Below, piece by piece: positions 14,343 to 21,500 of a stretch of 64,000 bases of DNA. The position numbers and the translations under genes were made by a program. The notes below the pieces were generated by a model. The model worked only from the letters and a program-made list of their open reading frames with translations. It ran no database searches and was not told where the DNA came from. The DNA lies in NCBI RefSeq assembly GCF_036013955.1, contig NZ_CP107903.1:7254001-7318000 (forward strand), given 5' to 3'. The first letter of the stretch is position 1; every line of letters begins with the position of its first letter. Source of the DNA: Streptomyces sp. NBC_00459 (GTDB lineage Bacteria; Actinomycetota; Actinomycetes; Streptomycetales; Streptomycetaceae).

Positions 14343-15178
14343 CCGGAGTCCCGGCATCCGCAGCGAGCGGCTCCTCCAGCGCGCGAAACGCCAAGAGCGT
14401 GCCGGGTGCGGTGGCTGTGCCGGGCGCGATGGGTGCCACCGGGGCTGCCGGCCCCTCGGCCGCCCCCGGGGCCTTCGGCGCCGCTGTGGACTCCGGGGTG
14501 TCCGGGTCCCCTGCCGACCCCCTGGTCTCCGGTGATCAGGAGGCTGGAAAGGCGGTCCGCGGTGGGAAGTTGGGCGCCGCCGCCGTCAATCAGGCCAGCC
14601 TCTGGAACATCGCGAACATTCTTACGATGATCCGCCTGCTGCTTGTGCCAGGCTTCGTGGCCCTGATGCTGGCCGACGGCGGGTACGACCCGGCGTGGCG
14701 CTCGCTTGCCTGGGCGGCCTTCGCCGTCGCCATGATCACCGACATCTTCGACGGCCACCTCGCGCGTACGTACGACCTTGTCACCGACTTCGGGAAGATC
14801 GCCGATCCCATCGCGGACAAGGCGATCATGGGGTCGGCGCTGATCTGTCTCTCCGCGCTCGGTGATCTGCCCTGGTGGGTGACCGGTGTGATCCTCGGGC
14901 GTGAGCTCGGGATCACCCTCCTGCGCTTCATCGTGATCCGCTACGGCGTGATCCCCGCGAGCCGTGGCGGCAAGCTCAAGACGCTCACGCAGGGCGTGGC
15001 CGTCGGGATGTACGTACTGGCGCTGACGGGACCGCTGGCGACACTGAGGTTCTGGGTGATGGCTGCGGCGGTGGTGCTGACCGTGGTGACCGGGCTCGAC
15101 TACGTAAGACAGGCCATTGTGCTGCGCAACCAGGGAATCGCCGACCGCGAGGCCGCGGCCATGGAGGCGGAACGGTGA
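14339..15178 (+). CDS. pgsA: CDP-alcohol phosphatidyltransferase, PgsA-type
   Basis: The gene makes phosphatidylglycerol-phosphate from CDP-diacylglycerol and glycerol-3-phosphate, or a related CDP-alcohol reaction, in the membrane. The family motif DGx2ARx8Gx3Dx3D is present (DGHLAR ... GKIADPIAD) about residues 138-160, with several hydrophobic helices around it. The ATG overlaps the rimO stop (ATGA), so the genes are translationally coupled. The first ~80 residues are an alanine/glycine/proline-rich, probably disordered, extension before the catalytic fold starts at NIANILTMIRLLL. Actinobacteria carry several paralogues (for example mycobacterial pgsA2/pgsA3), so the exact lipid product is not certain. 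Confidence 0.88.
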   Translation: MTGVPASAASGSSSARNAKSVPGAVAVPGAMGATGAAGPSAAPGAFGAAVDSGVSGSPADPLVSGDQEAGKAVRGGKLGAAAVNQASLWNIANILTMIRLLLVPGFVALMLADGGYDPAWRSLAWAAFAVAMITDIFDGHLARTYDLVTDFGKIADPIADKAIMGSALICLSALGDLPWWVTGVILGRELGITLLRFIVIRYGVIPASRGGKLKTLTQGVAVGMYVLALTGPLATLRFWVMAAAVVLTVVTGLDYVRQAIVLRNQGIADREAAAMEAER

Positions 15179-15720
15179 GTTCCATGGCCGCCGACGTGGT
15201 GAGACTACTGACAGTGAGAGGCGGGACGCTCGCTGTCGCGGAGTCCCTCACGGGGGGCCTGGTCGCGGCGGAGATCACATCGGTGCCCGGAGCCTCCAAG
15301 GTGTTCCGGGGGGCGGTGACGGCGTACGCGACCGATCTGAAGCACCAGGTGCTGGGTGTCGACGCCACTCTGCTGGCCACCCGAGGAGCGGTGGATCCGC
15401 AGGTCGCGGCCCAGATGGCGGCCGGAGCCCGCAGGATTCTCGGCGCCGACTGGGGTATCGCGACGACCGGTGTCGCCGGCCCGGAACCGCAGGACGGGCA
15501 GCCCGTCGGGACCGTTTTCGTGGCCGTGGAAGGCCCTCGCGCAGCGGATTCCGGTTTCGCAGGTGGCGGAAAAGTGGCGGCGCTGCGGTTGAACGGCTCC
15601 CGGGCGGAAATTCGTATGGAGAGTGTACGGAGCGTACTCGCACTCCTCCTGGAGGAGATCGCGGGCGAACAGACCGGAAACGAGCGGGCACAGGATACGG
15701 AACAGAACGGGGGGACCTGA
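15175..15720 (+). CDS. cinA: CinA C-terminal-type nicotinamide-nucleotide amidohydrolase (PncC)
   Basis: A 181-residue stand-alone CinA C-domain. It shows LAVAESLTGGLVAAEIT near the N-terminus, the AYATDLKHQVLGV segment and the GIATTGVAGPEPQDGQPVGT loop typical of the family. PncC enzymes deamidate nicotinamide mononucleotide in pyridine nucleotide salvage. The N-terminal COG1058 domain of full-length CinA is absent, as in many actinobacteria. The GTG start overlaps the pgsA stop (GTGA). In-frame ATG 15184 is an alternative start. Confidence 0.88.
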   Translation: MSSMAADVVRLLTVRGGTLAVAESLTGGLVAAEITSVPGASKVFRGAVTAYATDLKHQVLGVDATLLATRGAVDPQVAAQMAAGARRILGADWGIATTGVAGPEPQDGQPVGTVFVAVEGPRAADSGFAGGGKVAALRLNGSRAEIRMESVRSVLALLLEEIAGEQTGNERAQDTEQNGGT

Positions 15721-15829
15721 TGTTTGCAGCCCTGAGTGAACACGACATCGCTCCCCGCACGGCCGCGGCGCAAGGCGGTACGGTGGGGCGTGAAGGATGC
15801 GGCTACACGGTCCGAGGAGGGAGCCACCG

Positions 15830-16204
15830 ATGATTCTGCTCCGTCGCCTGCTGGGTGACGTGCTGCGTCGGCAGCGCCAGCGCCAGGGCCGTACTCTGCG
15901 CGAAGTCTCCTCGTCCGCCCGAGTCTCACTCGGCTATCTCTCCGAGGTGGAGCGGGGGCAGAAGGAGGCATCCTCCGAGCTGCTGTCCGCGATCTGCGAC
16001 GCGCTGGACGTACGGATGTCCGAGCTCATGCGGGAAGTGAGCGATGACCTCGCCCTCGCCGAGCTGGCCCAGTCTGCTGCGGCCAACGAACCTGTACCCA
16101 CGCCGGTGCGTCCGAGGCTGGGTTCCGTATCGGTGGCCGGTGTGCCACCGGAACGGGTGACCATCAAGGCGCCCGCCGAGGCGGTGGATGTCGTCGCCGC
16201 CTGA
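15830..16204 (+). CDS. clgR: XRE-family Clp/Lon protease regulator ClgR
   Basis: A 124-residue helix-turn-helix activator. The HTH occupies about residues 8-66 (GRTLREVSSSARVSLGYLSE, then ERGQKEASSELLSAIC). In Streptomyces and Mycobacterium, ClgR directly downstream of pgsA/cinA activates clpP and other proteolysis genes. The protein ends in VVAA, matching the alanine C-terminus known to make ClgR and PopR ClpP substrates. ATG 15830 is backed by GAGGAGGGAG; an upstream GTG would add an arginine-rich stretch without a ribosome site. A hairpin 26 bp after the stop ends the block. Confidence 0.88.
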   Translation: MILLRRLLGDVLRRQRQRQGRTLREVSSSARVSLGYLSEVERGQKEASSELLSAICDALDVRMSELMREVSDDLALAELAQSAAANEPVPTPVRPRLGSVSVAGVPPERVTIKAPAEAVDVVAA

Positions 16205-16229
16205 GGTGCACGAGAATTGAGTGTGTGAG

Positions 16230-16245
16230 AGCCCCGGCCGGGGCT
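16230..16245 (+). terminator. GC-rich hairpin after clgR
   Basis: A perfect 16-nt inverted repeat AGCCCCGGCCGGGGCT starts 26 bp downstream of the clgR stop. It probably terminates the rimO-pgsA-cinA-clgR transcripts. Confidence 0.6.
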
Positions 16246-16488
16246 TCTCCGGGGAGACCCGGAGGAGCGCGGTCGGGGTTTTCGCGTTGCGCGCACGTTT
16301 CGCGCACTCTCGTGGGTCCGTCCATGGGTGCGTTTGCCGGTGGGTCGTGGGGCGGTCATGGTGGGGAGAGGCGGGCGCGTGCGGGTTTTCCGGGCGGCCG
16401 TCTGTGGGAAAGCGGTGCGCCTCTGTGCCGGTGATGCGCCCTGTGTGCGGGTGAGCGTGGCGTTCTAGCGTGGGGCTGGAGGTGGGCC

Positions 16489-16788
16489 ATGGCGGTGCGG
16501 ATAGTTCGCCGGGGGGCGCTGCTGGGGCTCGGTGCCGTGTGGTGGTGGGCCGTCCTGCGGCTCGCGCTGGCGCCCGGTGCGGGGGTGCTTGAAGGGGCGG
16601 TCGCGGCCGGCGGGTGGGGGCTGAGCCTGCTGCCGGTGCACTGTGTGCCGAAGGCTCGGGCGGCGCGGATCGTGGCAGTCACGGGGGTCGTACGGGGGCG
16701 CGCCGGTGCGGGTGCCGGTGATGGCGCTGCTGGGTCTACCAGGGCATCGCCACGCCGCCGTTCGGGCGGAGGATCTGGCCCGTCGTGA
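16489..16788 (+). CDS. Small membrane protein of unknown function
   Basis: A 99-residue protein with a strong ribosome site (GGAGGTGGG, 3-11 nt before ATG). It has two hydrophobic stretches (about residues 9-29 and 37-52), a tryptophan cluster AVWWWAVLR, and the segment GWGLSLLPVHCVPK that I believe recurs in Streptomyces homologues. The tail is arginine/glycine-rich and overlaps the 3' end of the convergent SDR gene by 53 bp, so the true stop in homologues may be earlier. I do not recognise a function. The ribosome site and membrane pattern make it likely to be real. Confidence 0.6.
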   Translation: MAVRIVRRGALLGLGAVWWWAVLRLALAPGAGVLEGAVAAGGWGLSLLPVHCVPKARAARIVAVTGVVRGRAGAGAGDGAAGSTRASPRRRSGGGSGPS

Positions 16789-17500
16789 ACGCTGACGCGT
16801 CGGACGCCAGGTGCAGCACCGCGTGGGCGACCTCCTCCGGTTCGCCGACCCGGCCCAGTGGTGCCAGCCGGGACATCAGCGCCTCGGTGTGCGCCTGGGC
16901 CTCGCCGTCGTGGCGGTCGGTCATCGGCGTACGGATCCAGCCCGGCGCGACCGCGTTGACGCGGATGCCATGGCGCCCGACCTCGGCGGCCAGCGTCTTC
17001 GTCAGTTGGACGACGGCTGCCTTGGCGACGCCGTAGCAGAGCAGGCCGGGGTTGCCGGTGTCGATGGCGCCCGAGGCCATGGTGATGATGCTGCCCCTGG
17101 TGTTCCCGGAGATCATCAGGCGTGCGGCCTCCTGGCAGGCGTACAGCACGCCCTTGAAGTTGACGCCCAGGACCCGGTCGAGATCCTCCTCGCGGGTCTC
17201 CAGGACGGGGCTGCTGTGCATGATCCCGGCGACCGCCGCCATGACGTCCAGCCGCCCACACCCGGCCACGGCCTGGCGGACCTGGGCGCTGTCGGTGACG
17301 TCCACGTGGTGGGTACGGGCCGTGCCGCCGATGCCCTTGATCAGGGTCGCGGTCTCGTGCAGTCCCTGCGCGTCCCGGTCGGCGCAGTGCACCAGGGCGC
17401 CCGCCTCGGCGAGCAGTACGGCGGATGCGCGTCCGATGCCGCTGGCGGCCCCGGTGACGAATGCGGTGCGTCCGGTGAGGTCGTACGCCTGTACGGGCAT
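16736..17500 (-). CDS. Short-chain dehydrogenase/reductase
   Basis: A 254-residue classical SDR. The NAD(P)-binding motif TGAASGIG is at residues 16-23, the catalytic Ser143, Tyr156 and Lys160 fit the SDR triad (YGVAK), and NVNFKG-type and PGWIRT motifs are in place. Asp41 after the second strand (HCADRD) favours NAD over NADP. Substrate is unknown; this subfamily includes 3-oxoacyl-ACP and sugar or steroid alcohol reductases. A TetR-type palindrome TGACGGATCGTCA lies 23-35 bp upstream of the ATG, suggesting ligand-controlled repression. It is downstream of lhr-nei in the same direction but separated from nei by 113 bp. Confidence 0.88.
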   Translation of the reverse strand: MPVQAYDLTGRTAFVTGAASGIGRASAVLLAEAGALVHCADRDAQGLHETATLIKGIGGTARTHHVDVTDSAQVRQAVAGCGRLDVMAAVAGIMHSSPVLETREEDLDRVLGVNFKGVLYACQEAARLMISGNTRGSIITMASGAIDTGNPGLLCYGVAKAAVVQLTKTLAAEVGRHGIRVNAVAPGWIRTPMTDRHDGEAQAHTEALMSRLAPLGRVGEPEEVAHAVLHLASDASAFTTGQILRPNGGVAMPW

Positions 17501-17522
17501 GCTGGGACGGTACGAGGGTTTC

Positions 17523-17535
17523 TGACGGATCGTCA
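17523..17535. promoter_or_regulatory. TetR-type palindromic operator upstream of the SDR gene
   Basis: The perfect palindrome TGACG-GAT-CGTCA is centred about 29 bp before the SDR start codon. This position would block transcription or its early steps. The sequence matches the general TGACGnnnCGTCA form seen for several TetR-family repressors. No TetR gene is adjacent. Confidence 0.5.
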
Positions 17536-17572
17536 ATTGTTCGTGCACGGTTCGGTTCTGAAGGGCGTTGGC

Positions 17573-17600
17573 GTGAGGTGCGTGGATGTGAGGTGCGTGG
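17573..17600. repeat. Direct repeat upstream of the SDR gene
   Basis: GTGAGGTGCGTGG occurs twice, at 17573-17585 and 17588-17600, separated by 2 nt (15-nt period). It lies in the gap between nei and the SDR gene, just beyond the palindrome, and may be a second regulator site or a slippage product. Confidence 0.5.
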
Positions 17601-17613
17601 TGCGTTTGTGGCG

Positions 17614-18453
17614 TCAGCCGTACGGGAGCGGCTTGCGCTGTGCTCTGGTGGCGCCGGGGGCGGGGGCCGGGCCCAGTTGGCAGGTCGGGCACCAGTAGGT
17701 GGGGCGTTCGCGTGAGCCGTCGCCCTGGTCGGCGCTGCGGACCGGTGTCCGGCAGCGAAGACAGGGGCGGGGTGCCCGGCCGTACACGAAGAGGTCCTGG
17801 CCGCGGCGGCCCGTCGTACTGCGGATGGGGCGGTCCCGGTTGGCTTCGAGGAGTTTTTTCGCGAGTGAGGGCAGCTTCGCGGTGCGGTCGGGAGGAAGGT
17901 CGCCGACGGCTAGCCACGGGGTCGCGCCCAGAAGGAAGCACAGCTCGCTCTTGTAGACATTGCCGATGCCGGCGAGGTTGCGCTGGTCGAGCAGGGCTTC
18001 GCCCAGAGGACGGGCGGGGTCCGCGAGGAGGTTGGCGAGAGCCTGCTCGGGGTCCCAGTCCGGGCCCAGGAGGTCGGGGCCGAGATGGCCGACGGCCCGG
18101 TGTTCGTCGGTGGTGCGCAGGAGTTCGAGTACGGGGAGGCGGTAGCCGACGGCTGTGCGGTCCGCGGTGCCGAGGATCGCCCGGATCTGGTGCGACGGGC
18201 CACCGCTCCAGCGTTGGCCGTTCTCGTAGATCTTCCAGGAGCCGTCCATCCGCAGATGCGAGTGCAGGGTCAGGCCGCCCTCGACACGGGTGAGGAGGTG
18301 TTTGCCGCGCGGGGTGACCTCCAGGACCGAGCGGCCGGTGAGGTCGGCTGTGGCGTACTTGGGCACACGGAGGTCGGAGCGGGTCAGCACCTTGCCGGCG
18401 AGTGCGTTGTGCAGTCGCCTCGCGGCCTGCCAGACCGTGTCACCTTCGGGCAT
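17614..18453 (-). CDS. nei: Fpg/Nei family DNA glycosylase/AP lyase (endonuclease VIII)
   Basis: A 279-residue base-excision repair enzyme that removes oxidised pyrimidines. The N-terminus MPEGDTVW supplies the catalytic Pro2 and Glu3 after Met removal, Lys51 in TPRGKHLLT matches the conserved beta-clamp lysine, and H2TH elements are around LAGIGNVYKSELCF. A C-terminal zinc finger has two CxxC pairs (CLRC and CPTC). The start at 18453 is fixed by the PEGD N-terminus. It lies 64 bp downstream of lhr on the same strand, an arrangement kept in related actinobacteria, so the two probably act in one repair pathway. Confidence 0.92.
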   Translation of the reverse strand: MPEGDTVWQAARRLHNALAGKVLTRSDLRVPKYATADLTGRSVLEVTPRGKHLLTRVEGGLTLHSHLRMDGSWKIYENGQRWSGGPSHQIRAILGTADRTAVGYRLPVLELLRTTDEHRAVGHLGPDLLGPDWDPEQALANLLADPARPLGEALLDQRNLAGIGNVYKSELCFLLGATPWLAVGDLPPDRTAKLPSLAKKLLEANRDRPIRSTTGRRGQDLFVYGRAPRPCLRCRTPVRSADQGDGSRERPTYWCPTCQLGPAPAPGATRAQRKPLPYG

Positions 18454-18490
18454 GGGTCCAGGGTGACATGTCGGGGTGGGGCGGGGTCTC

Positions 18491-18514
18491 TGAGCAGGTG
18501 AGCAGGTGAGCAGG
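18491..18514. repeat. Three 8-bp tandem repeats between lhr and nei
   Basis: TGAGCAGG is repeated three times in a row, followed by the imperfect copy TGGTCAGG, which overlaps the lhr stop codon. It is a short slippage-prone tract in the lhr-nei junction. Confidence 0.7.
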
Positions 18515-18517
18515 TGG

Positions 18518-21500
18518 TCAGGCGCGCAGGCGGAGGCCACGCGGGGTCGCGATGAAGCCCGCTCCTTCGAGGAGGGTGCCGAAGGGGGAGGTGAGGGCTG
18601 AGGCGCCGTTGACTCGCTCCACCGTGACCGTGCCCAGGGAACCCGCGCGTGCCGCCGCGGCTAGGGTTTCCGACGCCGCGCGCAGACGCTCGTCCTCGGT
18701 CGTCCGGGCGTCCGGTTCGGAGGGCCAGGCCAGCAGCGTCTTGCCGCCGCGCTCCATGTAGAGCGTCAGCTCCCCGTCGACCAGCACCACCAGTGAACCT
18801 GCCTTACGCCCCGGTTTGTGGCCGGCGCCGGTGGGGGGTTCGGGCCAGGGGAGTGCGGCACCGTACGCGTTCGCCGGGTCGGCGGCGGCGAGGACGACGG
18901 CGCGGGTGGCTCCGGAGGAGACGGCAGAGGGGGTGGGCGAGGCGCGGGACCAGGCGCTTCCGGCGAAGCCGTGGGCGGAGTCGCGGGTGTTCGGGACGGA
19001 GGGGGTGTGGGGGGACTCGGTGCTGAAGCCGAGGTCGAAGTCCTCCACGAAGGCGTGGCCGTGGCCCACGGGGGAGGTGGCGTCGACTGCGTCTGCCGTG
19101 CCGGTGCCGAAAGCCTGGGCGGGCCGGGAGTCGCCGCGGTCTCGGGAGTTCGCTGTCGCCCGGAGGCGGTCCACCGCGCCGTCCATGGCGAACTGGGCGG
19201 CGCCGAGGCCCTCCACCACGTAGCCGCGACGGGCCTGACCGCTGTCTTCGAAGGCGGAGAGAATGCGGTACACGGCTGAGAAGCCTCCCTCGACGCCCTC
19301 CGCCGAAACAGCTCCCCGGGTCACGACCCCATGGCGGTCGAGCAGAGTGCGTGCCAGGGCGTGGGCGCGGACGGTGGCGTCGGGCTCAGGTTCGGCGAGC
19401 AGGGACCAGCGGCCGGCCACGGTGGGTGGGCCGCTGCGCGAGGCGGGGCGGGCGGCGGCCGTCAACGAGCCGTATCTGCCGCGCGGGACGGCGCGCTTCG
19501 CCCGGTGTGCCGTCGAGCCCGCAGTTCGGCCCGAGCCGAGGAGCGCGCGCATCGGGGCGAGCGTGTCGTTCGTGAGACGGCCCGACCAGGCCAGGTCCCA
19601 CACGGTGTCGGCCAGCTGGGGGTCCGTGGCGTCCGGGTGCGTGGTGGCGCGGACCTGGTCGGCGATCTGGCGGAAGAAGAGCCCGTAGCCCCCGGTCAGG
19701 GCGTCGAGGACGGACTGGTGGAGTGCGGTGGGCTCCAGGGGGTGGGGCGGTGGCAGGAGCAGCGGAGCCGTGTCCGCCAGGTACAGGGACACCCAGCCGT
19801 CCTTTCCGGGGAGGGCACCCGCCCCGGCCCAGACGATCTCCCCGGCTGCCGTGAGTTCGTCGAGCATCGCAGGGGCGTAGTTCGCCACCCGGGACGGCAG
19901 GACCAGCTTCTCCAGGGCGGATGCCGGTACGGAGGCGCCCTGCAGCTGCTCGACCGCGCGGACCAGTCCGTCGACGCCGCGCAGGCCGTGGCCCTTGCCG
20001 ATGTGCTGCCACTGCGGCAGGAACTGGGCGAGCGCCGCGGGCGGCACCGGCTCCAGTTCGTGTCGCAGGGCGGCCAGGGAGCGGCGCCGGAGACGGCGCA
20101 GGACCGTCGCGTCGCACCACTCCTGGCCGATGCCGGCCGGGTGGAACTCTCCTTGTACGACGCGGCCGTTCGCCGCCAGACGCTGAAGCGCGCCCTCGGT
20201 GACGGCCACGCCCAGGCCGAAACGGGTGGCCGCCGTGGCCGAGGTGAACGGGCCGTGAGTGCGGGCGTGGCGGGCGAGCAGGTCGCCGAGCGGGTCCTTG
20301 ACCGGCTCGGTGAAGGCCTCCGGGACGCCGACAGGCAACGCCGTACCGAGTGCGTCGCGCAGGCGGCCGGCGTCCTCGATCGCCGCCCAGTGGTCGGCGC
20401 CGCCGATACGGACCCGGATCGCGCGGCGGGCGCCGGCCAGTTCCGGGGCCCACCGCGGATCGGCGCCGCGCTCGGCCAGCTCGGCATCCGTGAGCGGGCC
20501 GAGCAGGCGCAGCAGGTCGGCGACGCTCTCGGCGTCCTTCGCGCGTCGGTCCTCGGTCAGCCACTGGAGTTCCCGCTCCAGCTCGGTCAGTACCTCGGCG
20601 TCGAGCAGTTCGCGCAGCTCCGCCTGGCCCAGCAGCTCGGCCAGCAGCCGCGAGTCCAGCGACAGGGCGGCGGCGCGCCGCTCGGCCAGCGGTGAGTCGC
20701 CCTCGTACAGGAACTGTGCGACGTACCCGAAGAGGAGAGAGCGGGCGAAGGGGGAGGGCTCGGGGGTGGTGACCTCGACCAGGCGCACTTTGCGGGACTC
20801 GATGTCGCCCATCAACTCCACGAGCCCGGGCACGTCGAAGACGTCCTGGAGGCACTCGCGGACCGCTTCGAGAACGATGGGGAACGATCCGAACTCGCTT
20901 GCCACCTGGAGCAGTTGGGAGGCGCGCTGGCGCTGCTGCCACAGGGGGGTGCGTTTGCCGGGGCTGCGGCGCGGGAGCAGCAGGGCGCGCGCGGCGCACT
21001 CGCGGAAGCGGGCCGCGAACAGGGCAGAGCCGCCGACCTGGTCGGTGACGATCTGATTGACCTCGCCCTTGTCGAAGGCGACGTCCGCGGCGCCCACGGG
21101 AGCCTTCTCGGCGTCGTACTCCATGCCGGTCTTCACCGGCTCCTGGTCCAGCAGGTCCAGGCTCATCAGATCGGCGTCCGGGAGGCGCAGCACGATCCCG
21201 TCGTCGGCGTGCATGACCTGCGCGTCCATGCCGTACCGCTCGGAGAGGCGGGCGCCGAGCGCCAGCGCCCACGGCGCGTGCACCTGGGCGCCGAAGGGGG
21301 AGTGGACGACGACCCGCCAGTCACCCAGTTCGTCGCGGAACTGCTCCACGACGATGGTCCGGTCGTCCGGGATGTGGCCGCAGGCCTCACGCTGTTCGGC
21401 CAGGTAGGAGAGCACGTTGCCGGCGGCCCAGGTGTCGAGGCCGGCGGCGAGGAGCCGGAGACGGGCGTCCTCCTCGGGCAGGGAACCGACCTCACGCAGG

